A stretch of DNA of 64,000 bases, taken from the NCBI GenBank assembly GCA_023254175.1, contig JALQYJ010000116.1, positions 55,429 through 119,428 of the forward strand. The letters run 5' to 3'. Position numbers and translations under genes: made by a program. The notes under the pieces were generated by a model that was given only the letters and a program-made list of their open reading frames with translations, had not been told where the DNA came from and did not search any database. This document shows, one piece after another, positions 42,534 to 51,857 of this stretch. The stretch comes from Runella sp. Its GTDB lineage: Bacteria > Bacteroidota > Bacteroidia > Cytophagales > Spirosomataceae. Each line of letters opens with the position of its first letter. The first letter of the stretch is position 1.

Positions 42534-44312
42534 ATGACTTTCTATCAACGACATTCTACCTCTACTGGCAGTTATAGCCCTTATTTGCTTTTTGTCCTCC
42601 TTTTGGTGGCGCTTGGCTTGCGGCTTTATCACCTTGATGCCCATGGTATTTTCTTTGATGAAAAATCGACGATGGTGGTAAGTCAAGGGATTGTACTCGA
42701 CGGAGCTAATCAAAAAGATGTTTTTGACAAGGGAAAACTGGTCTTTACTAACGAAGAGTTTTGGCACGAAAAGAAAATTCCCGACTACTACGAAGCCATG
42801 ACGCGTAGCGACATTGGTAACAGTCCGTTTTATTATTTTCTGCTTCATCATTGGATGAATCTATTCGGCATTTCGGATTTCTCCGCCCGAATGATGTCTG
42901 TATTATTTAGCGTTTTGACGGTTTGGTTGCTATTTATTTTTACTCGTCGTTTCTTTTATTCAGACACCTTGGCTCTCACAGCTTCAGCTTTGGCTACTAT
43001 TGAGCCTTTTTTTGTGGCTTACAGCCAACAAGCTCGTAATTACTCTCTTACGTTTTTTCTTACGTTATTGGCTTCCTACTTATTTCTCCGAGCCTTGGAA
43101 ACCGACAACACCAGCAAGCCGTCGTTGAAATGGTATGTCGGCTACGCAATCACGGCCTTTCTAGGACTCTATTCACATTTTCTAGTTGCATCGGTGTTGC
43201 TTGCGCATGGCTTGTATGTACTTTGCTGCGTTCGTCAACTCAAAAGCTGGATTGCTTTCAGTTTTGCGGGGGCTTTTGCCGTTGCAGGTTTGGCGTGGTG
43301 GTTTATTTATGGCGGCGGTCAAAACACACTTTTTAGTCTCAACCATCAAACTAAGGTATATTTAGAATGTGCGCTCAATAGACCCTATACTAACCCCTAC
43401 GGCATCATCCTTCCTGCTACTTTTGGTAATGTGGTCAAGAAAAGTATTCCCATGTTTACCGATTTATGGGTGTTTACCAGTGGGTTAACGGAGCATTTAG
43501 AAGGGAAAAAGAACTTGATACTAGCCACCCTAATTGGTATATTACTAATAATTACTTACCGTTTTTCGCACAAAAAACACCCTCTAACTCAGTGGCTTGT
43601 CATTGCATCGGTGATCGCTCTTGGTGGAGGCGCCCTATTGTATAAGCTCAACACATTAAGCTTTTGGGCGTTATCAGCCGCCTTGTTCATGACTTACTTA
43701 GCCATTCAAGTCATATTTTCAAGCACCAAGGCTTTCCCCAAAAATCATGTTTGGTTTTTGGTCATTATTGGCATTATTCCCACCGCATTTTTGATTTTAA
43801 ATGCCGTCCGGAGTGGGCATACTTATGGCTTGATGCAACGTTATTCAGGCTTTTCGTTTCCTTACGTGACTATTTTAGCAAGTATTGTCCTCTGGCAGTT
43901 ATGGGAATCAAAAACGACCATTAAATGGGTGGTCTCTGTCTTACTAGGGGTTCAATTGTATTTTATAATGCAGACACTTCAAACAATTTATGCCGACCGT
44001 TCAATAAAATATAACTATCGAAACACTCCTCGCGACCCAAACCCTCATTATACGGCGGCAAAACAAGCAAAAGGGCTCTATCAGAAGGGAGATACCGTAT
44101 TTTTGCCTGCTCCCATGGCACATTTTGATACCCCAATGGACCGCACTTATTTGCCTTATTCGGTGGTCGATGCTCAATATTTTAACCTGTATCTACCAAA
44201 AGACCGTATCTTTGTGCAAAAGTTGGATACCGTCAACGTGAACAAGATACGATTGAAGAAAGCTGACGGGCAGCTAATTGACCTCATTGACTTGAAAGGA
44301 AAACGATACTAA
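42534..44312 (+). CDS. GT39-like integral membrane glycosyltransferase
   Basis: A 592-residue protein with about 12 membrane helices and a short extracytoplasmic C-terminus. The first periplasmic loop has GIFFDEKST, the acidic D-E pair typical of GT39 (PMT/ArnT-like) enzymes, and SPFYYFLLHHWMNLFG, which is the second family hallmark. They use polyprenyl-phosphate sugars on the outer face of the inner membrane. It is the first gene of the glycan locus and its stop overlaps the transketolase start (TAATG). The ATG at 42534 is favoured by the -7 box just upstream. Confidence 0.82.
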   Translation: MTFYQRHSTSTGSYSPYLLFVLLLVALGLRLYHLDAHGIFFDEKSTMVVSQGIVLDGANQKDVFDKGKLVFTNEEFWHEKKIPDYYEAMTRSDIGNSPFYYFLLHHWMNLFGISDFSARMMSVLFSVLTVWLLFIFTRRFFYSDTLALTASALATIEPFFVAYSQQARNYSLTFFLTLLASYLFLRALETDNTSKPSLKWYVGYAITAFLGLYSHFLVASVLLAHGLYVLCCVRQLKSWIAFSFAGAFAVAGLAWWFIYGGGQNTLFSLNHQTKVYLECALNRPYTNPYGIILPATFGNVVKKSIPMFTDLWVFTSGLTEHLEGKKNLILATLIGILLIITYRFSHKKHPLTQWLVIASVIALGGGALLYKLNTLSFWALSAALFMTYLAIQVIFSSTKAFPKNHVWFLVIIGIIPTAFLILNAVRSGHTYGLMQRYSGFSFPYVTILASIVLWQLWESKTTIKWVVSVLLGVQLYFIMQTLQTIYADRSIKYNYRNTPRDPNPHYTAAKQAKGLYQKGDTVFLPAPMAHFDTPMDRTYLPYSVVDAQYFNLYLPKDRIFVQKLDTVNVNKIRLKKADGQLIDLIDLKGKRY

Positions 44313-45130
44313 TGGTCGAAACAAAAGCTCTCGCAACAGATTATTTAAAACTCAGCGGCGAACTTCGTTTGAAGGTGTTGGGTCTATACAAAAAAGCCAA
44401 TGCAGGCCATATTGGATGCTCATTGAGTTGTATTGACTTACTCATTGGGTCGTTGGTTCATCACAAGCGTCCGCAAGATTCTTTTATTTTGTCCAAAGGC
44501 CACGCCGCAGCGGCTTTGTACGTGACGCTAAATCATTTGGATGAAATTTCGGACGAAATCTTAGATACATTTTATCAAGACGGGACTACCCTTCCTGCCC
44601 ACCCTGCCCCTAACAAACATGCAGGCATTCCGTTTGCGACAGGTTCACTAGGCCACGGGCTTCCTATTGCCGCAGGGATTGCACAAGCCAACAAACTTTC
44701 TGAAAATGATGGAATTTCCTTCGTTTTGATGTCTGATGGAGAAACCAACGAAGGGACCACTTGGGAGGCCGCACATTATGCCATCCAAAAAGGGTTAGAT
44801 AACTTGATTGTGTTGATTGACCGCAACGGTCTTCAGGGATTTGGTTATACCAACGAAATTTTGGGCGATTCGGCTGATGCAGTCAAATGGCGCGCGATTG
44901 GGTTTGACGTGGTCGAAATCAATGGACATAATCCTGCCGAAGTAATCGAGCAAATCGCGGAGCTTAAAACCCGCAAAAATGGGATACCAAAAGTAATTAT
45001 TGCGCATACCATTAAAGGGAAGGGAGTTTCCTACATGGAAAACCGCATGGAATGGCACTATTTGCCAATGAGTGACGATTTGTACGCTACGGCCGTCTCA
45101 GACGTACAACAAACCTACTTATTGTCATGA
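44312..45130 (+). CDS. transketolase-like protein, N-terminal (ThDP-binding) half
   Basis: A 272-residue protein equal to the first domain of transketolase. It has GHIGCSLSCIDLL at the start and the thiamine diphosphate motif SDGETNEGTTWEAAHYA followed by IDRNGLQ. The partner half lies 4 kb downstream (49173-50099). Together they should transfer two-carbon ketol units between sugars. Split transketolases in glycan loci are likely dedicated to a special sugar rather than to the pentose phosphate pathway. Translation is coupled to the GT39-like gene by a one-base stop/start overlap. Confidence 0.9.
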   Translation: MVETKALATDYLKLSGELRLKVLGLYKKANAGHIGCSLSCIDLLIGSLVHHKRPQDSFILSKGHAAAALYVTLNHLDEISDEILDTFYQDGTTLPAHPAPNKHAGIPFATGSLGHGLPIAAGIAQANKLSENDGISFVLMSDGETNEGTTWEAAHYAIQKGLDNLIVLIDRNGLQGFGYTNEILGDSADAVKWRAIGFDVVEINGHNPAEVIEQIAELKTRKNGIPKVIIAHTIKGKGVSYMENRMEWHYLPMSDDLYATAVSDVQQTYLLS

Positions 45131-45317
45131 CTGAACGCGAGCGCCTCGACCAATTAGAACTTCTCATTGCCAAATTTGCCATCAAACAAGACGAGCATAC
45201 GGCTATTTTAGAAGAACATTCGGCCAAACTTGAGCGATTATCTTTGCAGATAATTTGGCGAACAGACTCGAAAATGTAGAGAACAGGCTAGGAAAAGTAG
45301 AACAATTGCCCCATTGA
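45127..45317 (+). pseudogene. frameshifted small coiled-coil gene
   Basis: An ATG overlapping the transketolase stop (ATGA) begins a heptad-patterned frame (MTERERLDQLELLIAKF, then LEEHSAKLERL) that stops at codon 51. A second frame, offset by one, continues the pattern from about 45249 (NLANRLENVENRLGKVEQL) to a stop at 45315. Joined, they would give a short coiled-coil protein of about 63 residues. A single insertion or deletion near 45240-45250 explains this. It could also be a sequencing error. Confidence 0.5.
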
Positions 45318-45345
45318 ATTTGCTTTAATACAAACTAATACCGTT

Positions 45346-47325
45346 TTGGTGTACAAAGACAAAATACAACAGCTCAAAGGCCCCATTTTTGTGTTTGGGG
45401 CGAGTGGTTTCATCGGAGCCAACTTGCTCAAAGGCATTTATAGCGTCCGTCAGGATGTGTATGCACTCACCCATGATGCCACCAAAGCTTGGCGCTTAAA
45501 GCTTTTGAATGTACCATTTGAAAACATCGTTCATTGCGATATTTTATCTGACCATTCGGTAGAAGAGATTTTTGATAAATACAAGCCACGTACTATTTTC
45601 AACCTTGCCGCGTACGGAGCCTACAGTAAACAAAAAAATGTCAATCTCATCTACGAGACCAACGTCATCGGGACGGTTAATATTCTAGAAAAATGTACCG
45701 ATGAGACCGTCTATATCCACGCAGGGAGCAGTTCTGAGTATGGTTTCAATTGCTCAGCACCCAAAGAAAGTGACCCCGTAAAACCCAACAGCCACTACGC
45801 CGTTTCGAAAGTATCGGCGGCTTATCTTATTGAGTTTTATGCAAAAGTTCATCAACGAAAAGCACTTAATTTACGACTTTATTCTATTTATGGAGCTTGG
45901 GAAGAGCCTGACCGCTTGATTCCACGCTTGATTGAAGAAGCGCGTAAAGACAAATATCCTCCACTCGTTTCGCCCGACATAAGCCGCGATTTTGTCTATG
46001 TTGACGACTGCGTAGAAGCTTTTATTGATTCCGCATTGAAAGTCGACTCATCGATTGCAGGGAATTCTTACAACATCGGCACTGGTAAAAAGACAACCAT
46101 GCGCGAATTGGTCGATACCACACGCACGGCTTTCCAACTAACCGACGCGCCCCTTTGGGGAAGTATGCCTAATCGGGGCTGGGACTTGGCCGAATGGTAC
46201 GGCGACCCTACCGCCGCCGAACGCGATTTGGGTTGGAAAGCACACACGCCGCTCAGTGAAGGGTTAAAAAAATACCGCGACTGGCAAGTGGCTATTAAAT
46301 ACGAAGAAAATATACTTCCGGCTTTTCAAAACCCCAAGCTAAACCCCGTCATTACGGCCATTATTGCCTGTTATAAAGATGCCCAGGCAATTCCGTTCAT
46401 GTACGACCGCTTGGTAAAGACTTTCAATGAAATGAAGGTTCGTTACGAAATTATCTTTGTCAACGATGCTTCTCCCGACAATCAGGAAGAAGTCATCAAT
46501 GCCATTTGTCAACGTGACCCTAACGTGATTGGTATTACCCATTCGCGTAATTTTGGCTCACAATCTGCCTTTTTGAGTGGAATGGAAATCTCTACGGGCG
46601 ATGCAGTGGTATTGATGGACGGCGATTTGCAAGACCCCCCTGAAATTATCCCTCAGTTTTATGAAAAATGGAGTACGGGCTTCGATGTTGTTTATGGCGT
46701 ACGCGTGCAGCGTGAAATGAAACCTCACATCCATTTTTTCTACAAAACGTTTTATAAAATTTTCCAAAACCTAAGCTACGTTCCTATCCCTCGCGATGCA
46801 GGCGACTTCTCGATGATTGACCGCAAGGTGGTTAAAGAACTCGTAGCGTTGCCAGAAACCGAACAGTTTTTACGCGGTTTGCGCGCTTGGGTTGGGTTTA
46901 AACAAACGGGCGTCGACTATGTTCGTCCAGAACGGATGTTTGGAGTAAGTACCAACAATTGGCGAAAAAATATTTGGTGGGCAAAAAAGGCCATTTTCTC
47001 CTTTAGTTTTGCTCCCCTCGAACTCATGAGTTATGCAGGCTTTATGCTTACTGGCTTATCCATTCTTGGAATTTTTTACCAGATTTTAGCCAAATATTTC
47101 TTTGCTCCAGATACCCCCCAAGGGTTTACAACTGTCATTATCTTGATTGTACTTTTTGGAGGCTTAACTTTACTAGGTATCTCGTTTTTAGGAGAATATA
47201 TCAGTAAAATTTTTGAAGAAACGAAAAAAAGACCTAAGTTCATTCGCACAAAAATCCAAAAGGGCTCAAAAACATTTCGTACTTCAGAAGAAATTAGGAC
47301 GTTAGTGACACAGCGAAAAAAGTAA
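45346..47325 (+). CDS. fusion of NAD-dependent sugar epimerase/dehydratase and GT2 glycosyltransferase
   Basis: A 659-residue two-domain protein. Residues about 1-325 form an extended SDR: FGASGFIGANLL (NAD loop), AGSSSEYG, the catalytic YAVSK, and ISRDFVYVDDCVEAF. Residues about 330-560 are a GT2 of the DPM1/GtrB kind: TAIIACYKDAQAIPF, VNDASPDNQ, THSRNFGSQSAF and MDGDLQDPPE. Two C-terminal membrane helices follow (about 568-590 and 600-625). It probably makes a nucleotide sugar and passes it to polyprenyl phosphate in one polypeptide. The start is TTG 45346 or GTG 45349. This fusion is unusual. Confidence 0.85.
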   Translation: MVYKDKIQQLKGPIFVFGASGFIGANLLKGIYSVRQDVYALTHDATKAWRLKLLNVPFENIVHCDILSDHSVEEIFDKYKPRTIFNLAAYGAYSKQKNVNLIYETNVIGTVNILEKCTDETVYIHAGSSSEYGFNCSAPKESDPVKPNSHYAVSKVSAAYLIEFYAKVHQRKALNLRLYSIYGAWEEPDRLIPRLIEEARKDKYPPLVSPDISRDFVYVDDCVEAFIDSALKVDSSIAGNSYNIGTGKKTTMRELVDTTRTAFQLTDAPLWGSMPNRGWDLAEWYGDPTAAERDLGWKAHTPLSEGLKKYRDWQVAIKYEENILPAFQNPKLNPVITAIIACYKDAQAIPFMYDRLVKTFNEMKVRYEIIFVNDASPDNQEEVINAICQRDPNVIGITHSRNFGSQSAFLSGMEISTGDAVVLMDGDLQDPPEIIPQFYEKWSTGFDVVYGVRVQREMKPHIHFFYKTFYKIFQNLSYVPIPRDAGDFSMIDRKVVKELVALPETEQFLRGLRAWVGFKQTGVDYVRPERMFGVSTNNWRKNIWWAKKAIFSFSFAPLELMSYAGFMLTGLSILGIFYQILAKYFFAPDTPQGFTTVIILIVLFGGLTLLGISFLGEYISKIFEETKKRPKFIRTKIQKGSKTFRTSEEIRTLVTQRKK

Positions 47326-47372
47326 ATGTAATCTGTTTGCCTAACCCATTATTAGTTAAATAACATCGTGTT

Positions 47373-49052
47373 ATGAAATCTCTTTACGTATGGCTACCCT
47401 TGGCAGCCGTTTTAACGCTATTTTGCTTTTTTTTGGGGTACTTTGCTGTAAATATTCCTCAAGGAGATGATTTTGATTTGATTCTTCACTTCTTGACGAA
47501 CTACCTCAACAATGCCCACACAGTCTACGACAAATGGAGTCTGCTAACGGCTCAGTTTGTTGAACATAGGCTGTTTTACACACGTTTTGTGGTATTAGGT
47601 CAGTATTTACTCACGGGTAATGTTTCTTTTTATTTCATTATCCTCATTGGAAATCTTTCTTTAGTGGGGATACTTTATATTGTTTATCTGCAATTACGTC
47701 GTGCTAATCTCCCCATCCATTTCATACTTCCCGCTGCTATTATTATATTTCAACCCTCTTATTCGTTTGATGGTGTATTATGGCCTGCGGCTACGTTGGC
47801 TTACAATTCAGTAGCGTTTTTTGCCATGCTCACCATTCACTTGCTTTCTACCTCGAAGCCAGTCAATTTTTGGTTAGCCATCCTTAGCGCTCTTCTTTGC
47901 ACTTACACTTTTGGCAATGGAATGCTCATCTGGGGAGTTGGCCTCATCCTGCTTTGTCTCCAAAAAAGATGGAAAGAAACCGCTTTTTGGGCAGGATTTA
48001 TTATCCTTGTAATGGGTCTATATTTTTCCAATTACGTCCATTACCAAAACCGCAACAACCCACTTTCTCATCTTCTCGAACACCCTTTATACATCACTAT
48101 TAACTTTTTTGTATTTATAGGTTCCGCGCTCAACTGGAGCGAACAATGGCCCAAAAGCCTCGCTTCCGATGATTATTGGTCGATTATTACGGGAATTTTG
48201 ATTACTTGCCTTTATTTTGTTTTACTTTATAGAGTACTTGTCACTTTTCTCCAAAAATCACTTGATGCGGAGGAAATACTTAGTCGTTATCGGATTTTCA
48301 TTGTTGGGGTTTTAACTTTTATTATTCTAACTGGTTTATTATTAACCACAGCCCGAGTACATCGCAACGACGTTCTTATGCACGTCAATCGTTATCGAAT
48401 ACATTCAGTTGTAGCGCTGGTGGTTTCTTACCTATATCTTGTCCCTTGGCTACAATCTAAGCGAGGGGGTATTTGGTGTGCTACTCTCCTTACGTTTTCT
48501 TTTGCCTTCATTTCGTACTTTAATTTTTACAACATCTTTGATTTTTACAAACGAAACTTTCTAGCTGGTCAGTTTAATTGGCAGCAAAACCGCGAATGGT
48601 TTATTTACCGCGATACTGCCTACTGGGAAGGTGCCTCGAAATTGGTATTAAATGAAGCAAAAAAAGTCAACACCTACGAAGTACCTCCTTCTCCCTTCAA
48701 ATTCATGGCTTTGACTGATTCAACTCGTGGCATAGAAATCAAATTAGATACAAAAGCGAAAGAGATGCATATTAAAGGCTTTGCCGATGATTTATCGCCC
48801 ATCTACCATCACAACGATTATTATTTTGTATTTAAAAACCTATTTACTAACAAAATATATTTAGAGGCGTCGCATTATGACCATCGAAGTTTTCGATTGG
48901 TACTGATGGGTAAGCCCTACTATTACGGCAATTTTAATACCTTTCTTACCTACGCCCATTTTCCCAAAGGTAAATACCAAATAGGCTATGCCCGTGTAAA
49001 TGCTCAAAATGAGCTTTCTTATTACTGGCAAGCTTCATTTTTTGAACAATAA
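47373..49052 (+). CDS. multi-span membrane protein, possible GT-C glycosyltransferase (copy 1)
   Basis: A 559-residue protein with about 11 membrane segments and a soluble C-terminal part of ~140 residues. I do not recognise the family. The first loop has NIPQGDDFDLI and, further on, VEHRLFYTRFV. The gene at 50238 has NIPKWDDHAL and NEHRIALTRLV at the same positions and the same overall plan, so the two are paralogues. An acidic pair in the first external loop is typical of GT-C enzymes. It sits between the epimerase-GT2 fusion and the second transketolase half. Confidence 0.65.
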   Translation: MKSLYVWLPLAAVLTLFCFFLGYFAVNIPQGDDFDLILHFLTNYLNNAHTVYDKWSLLTAQFVEHRLFYTRFVVLGQYLLTGNVSFYFIILIGNLSLVGILYIVYLQLRRANLPIHFILPAAIIIFQPSYSFDGVLWPAATLAYNSVAFFAMLTIHLLSTSKPVNFWLAILSALLCTYTFGNGMLIWGVGLILLCLQKRWKETAFWAGFIILVMGLYFSNYVHYQNRNNPLSHLLEHPLYITINFFVFIGSALNWSEQWPKSLASDDYWSIITGILITCLYFVLLYRVLVTFLQKSLDAEEILSRYRIFIVGVLTFIILTGLLLTTARVHRNDVLMHVNRYRIHSVVALVVSYLYLVPWLQSKRGGIWCATLLTFSFAFISYFNFYNIFDFYKRNFLAGQFNWQQNREWFIYRDTAYWEGASKLVLNEAKKVNTYEVPPSPFKFMALTDSTRGIEIKLDTKAKEMHIKGFADDLSPIYHHNDYYFVFKNLFTNKIYLEASHYDHRSFRLVLMGKPYYYGNFNTFLTYAHFPKGKYQIGYARVNAQNELSYYWQASFFEQ

Positions 49053-49172
49053 AGTAATACTGCCACCACGAATTCGCTCCTGTGCATTTGGGTAACCTTC
49101 CTAATTTTGCTTATTTTGTGGTAAGTTTTTGAATATTCCTGTGTTCTTTCCCAGGAAAAATAGCTATACATC

Positions 49173-50099
49173 ATGCGCAAAGAATTTTCAGCCGCTATTG
49201 AGAAATTGGCACTTGCCGATGATTCGGTCGTGTTTATAACTGGTGACTTGGGCTACAATGCCCTCGAAAACCTCCAAGCAAAACTAGGCAAACGCTTCAT
49301 TAATGCGGGGGTAGCTGAGCAAAACATGGTCGGAGTAGCAGCAGGAATAGCTTATCGCGGTTACAAAGTTTTTTGTTATAGCATCGCTCCTTTTATCGTT
49401 TATCGTTGCTTAGAACAATTCCGTAACGATGCCTGTTTGCATAATTTACCCGTTTTTTTGGTAGGTAACGGCGGCGGCTATGGCTACGGCATCATGGGAA
49501 GTACTCACCACGCCATCGAAGATTTGGCTTGTTTGAGTAGTCTTCAAAATGTAAAAACGTGGATTCCTGCTTTTAGCGATGAAGTTGAATTTTCATTAAC
49601 GACGATAATAGAAGAAAAACGTCCCGCCTATTTACGTCTTGGCGTAGGTGGCCTTACTCCAGAAGGGTCTATATTATCAGGCTCCATAAAGAAAATTCAC
49701 CAAAGTTTGCAACCTACAACGGCCATTGTAGCTTTGGGTCCAATTGTGTCCAACGTTCTAAAAGCGCTTACCCAAACTGAGTTAGTCGATGAGTGCAACA
49801 TTTATACAGCGCTTACCCTGCCCCTTGAGCTTTCTGAAAATACAATTGAAGAACTACGCCAAGTAGATACCATTTTGGTGGTTGAAGAACACGTAAGTGT
49901 TGGTGGGCTTGCACAGCAGCTGTCGGTAAAGCTGTTGGAAGCAGGCGTTCATCCGCGCAACTTCAAGTCGCTATCAGCCCAAGGATACCCCGACGGACTC
50001 TATGGCAGCCAAAGTTACCATCAGGCACAATCGGGCTTGGATGTAATAAATATAAAAAAGCAGCTAGAAATACTAAATCAGCCTAAAATCGCTAACTGA
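49173..50099 (+). CDS. transketolase-like protein, C-terminal half
   Basis: A 308-residue protein corresponding to the pyrimidine-binding and C-terminal domains of transketolase. FITGDLGYNALENL, the catalytic Glu in NAGVAEQNMVGVAAGIA and GGYGYGIMGSTHHAIEDL are characteristic. The N-terminal half is at 44312-45130. The two genes are separated by a fusion enzyme and a membrane protein, although subunits of split transketolases are usually adjacent. Together they form one active enzyme; the product presumably enters the glycan made by this locus. Confidence 0.9.
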   Translation: MRKEFSAAIEKLALADDSVVFITGDLGYNALENLQAKLGKRFINAGVAEQNMVGVAAGIAYRGYKVFCYSIAPFIVYRCLEQFRNDACLHNLPVFLVGNGGGYGYGIMGSTHHAIEDLACLSSLQNVKTWIPAFSDEVEFSLTTIIEEKRPAYLRLGVGGLTPEGSILSGSIKKIHQSLQPTTAIVALGPIVSNVLKALTQTELVDECNIYTALTLPLELSENTIEELRQVDTILVVEEHVSVGGLAQQLSVKLLEAGVHPRNFKSLSAQGYPDGLYGSQSYHQAQSGLDVINIKKQLEILNQPKIAN

Positions 50100-50101
50100 T
50101 T

Positions 50102-50200
50102 ATGATGATTAAAGAGTTACACATAGAAAATTTTAGGTGCTTTAAAAATATACTGGCAAGTAGCTTTAAGAATAAAATCTTAAAAGTTTTCTTAACATGA
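50102..50200 (+). pseudogene. N-terminal relic of an AAA-type ATPase
   Basis: A 32-codon frame starting MMIKELHIENFRCFKNI, the classic beginning of RecF/OLD-like AAA ATPases. The sequence then loses all similarity before any P-loop and stops. It starts two bases after the transketolase stop. It looks like the remaining start of a gene removed by deletion. Confidence 0.55.
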
Positions 50201-50237
50201 TAGTACAACCTTCCTGAATTTTCTATTAAAGACCCCC

Positions 50238-51857
50238 ATGAACAAACGAGCGATTGCTTCTTTAGTAGTTACAATGGCGCTGATAGTTGTCTATTATCAA
50301 CTTTGGAATCGTTATGCCATCAACATTCCTAAGTGGGATGACCATGCCCTCAAAGCCACGGTACTTAACTTTGAAAAAGCCGATAGCATTGGAGGCAAGC
50401 TGTATGAACTCTACCGCCAACACAACGAGCACCGTATTGCATTGACGCGTTTAGTGACGATTATAGATTATAAAATTTTTGGGTACATCAATTACGAGCA
50501 TTTGATGTTTTTTGGCAACCTCGCCTTACTTCTAATTTGGTGGTTGCTTACGCGCTTTTTCAAACCCCTTCAGGGCGCGGTTTGGTATGCTCTTCCCATT
50601 GCTACATTTTGGTTTTCGTTGGCTTTTTGGGAAAATGCGTTTTGGGGAATGGCTGCGGTTCAAAACATTTGGGTGGTTGCTTGGGCCATGCTCACCTTTT
50701 GGAAACTCAGCCGTGCCGACAACTACTGGTGGTGGGCACTTCCTATGGCCTTTATGGGGCTCTTTACCAGTGGCAATGGCTTATTTATAATGCCGTTGGC
50801 ATTGGGGATTCTTTTGCTCCAAAAACGCTGGAAAATATCACTCATTTGGCTGGTTTTCAGCATCTTTTGCATTTTAATTTATTTCTGGGACTACCAACGC
50901 CCTCCTACCGACCTGAGCGCAACGGGGAGCATCAAAGAGTTTATTCGTGGTTATTTGCTTTTCTGCGGTTCTCTAACCGAAAGTCTACCTTTTGGTGATT
51001 TCCCAACCCAAATGCCAATTTGGGTTGGCGCACTCATCCTATTTGTGAGCTTAAGTATGTTGCTCTACATTTTGCGCAGCTACTGGAAACGCAACTTTGA
51101 GCTTGATGCCTTCGATTATTTTTACGTAGGTGGTGTCCTTTTTGCTTTGGTAACAGCGCTCATTGTTGTGTATTCACGAGCTGGGCTTGGGAGCGAAATA
51201 ATGCTTACCAGTCGGTACAAATTGTACTCTGCCTTGTTATTGAGCTTTAATGTCGCTTATCTAACGCGCTTGGCTCACCCTCGTTTCCGCGAAGTGATGA
51301 CGATGACCTTCGTTGTTGGGGCGGCCTACTTATTTACTTGTAATCAACACTATCATCTGTACGATACCATTCAACTACGGAAATATAACGTCACCAGCTG
51401 TTTCAATTGGCGCAATGATGGCATCACCTCCAGTTCTATCTATCAAGCACCTTCATTGTTTTTAGAGAATATTCCAATTCCAAAAGATTCTGTATTTACG
51501 GGTCAAGCGTGTTTAGTAAAAAACAATTCTTTTGAATTGATACAATCCGAATATCGCCTTTACGACCTTCGAGATGGCGGCCTCTACATCGTGCTTTCCA
51601 ATGCCCAACACCAGTATGTATTTCCTACTTGGCAAGCCCGCAAACATTCGTTTAGGAATATATTCAACTACAAACGTTACTTCATCAAAGGCTCAAAAGC
51701 CATTGTAACTCCCCCATCGTCAGATATAAAACCTGGTACTTATAAGGTGCGGTGGTTGCACTTTGACCGAGAAGGAAAGCTTTATTTTGAAGATGCAAAA
51801 TGTAGTATAGCGACGTTCCAACCAGCCCAACGACAAAACATTAAAACAAATTGGTAA
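50238..51857 (+). CDS. multi-span membrane protein, possible GT-C glycosyltransferase (copy 2)
   Basis: A 539-residue paralogue of the protein at 47373-49052: about 11 membrane helices, first-loop motif NIPKWDDHAL, then NEHRIALTRLV, a SGNG loop after helix 5 (FTSGNGLFIMPL, compare TFGNGMLIWGVG in copy 1), and a C-terminal soluble region ending in a basic, Tyr-rich segment. Two copies in one locus suggest two related linkages or acceptors. Function is unproven. Its last seven bases overlap the start of the acyltransferase gene. Confidence 0.65.
   Translation: MNKRAIASLVVTMALIVVYYQLWNRYAINIPKWDDHALKATVLNFEKADSIGGKLYELYRQHNEHRIALTRLVTIIDYKIFGYINYEHLMFFGNLALLLIWWLLTRFFKPLQGAVWYALPIATFWFSLAFWENAFWGMAAVQNIWVVAWAMLTFWKLSRADNYWWWALPMAFMGLFTSGNGLFIMPLALGILLLQKRWKISLIWLVFSIFCILIYFWDYQRPPTDLSATGSIKEFIRGYLLFCGSLTESLPFGDFPTQMPIWVGALILFVSLSMLLYILRSYWKRNFELDAFDYFYVGGVLFALVTALIVVYSRAGLGSEIMLTSRYKLYSALLLSFNVAYLTRLAHPRFREVMTMTFVVGAAYLFTCNQHYHLYDTIQLRKYNVTSCFNWRNDGITSSSIYQAPSLFLENIPIPKDSVFTGQACLVKNNSFELIQSEYRLYDLRDGGLYIVLSNAQHQYVFPTWQARKHSFRNIFNYKRYFIKGSKAIVTPPSSDIKPGTYKVRWLHFDREGKLYFEDAKCSIATFQPAQRQNIKTNW

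Noticed and set aside
45127..45317. Programmed ribosomal frameshift in the small coiled-coil gene
   Set aside because: No slippery heptamer or downstream structure was seen at the shift; mutation or sequence error is simpler.
44312..50099. 1-deoxy-D-xylulose-5-phosphate synthase split into two genes
   Set aside because: Halves have transketolase, not DXS, motif patterns and total length is shorter than DXS.
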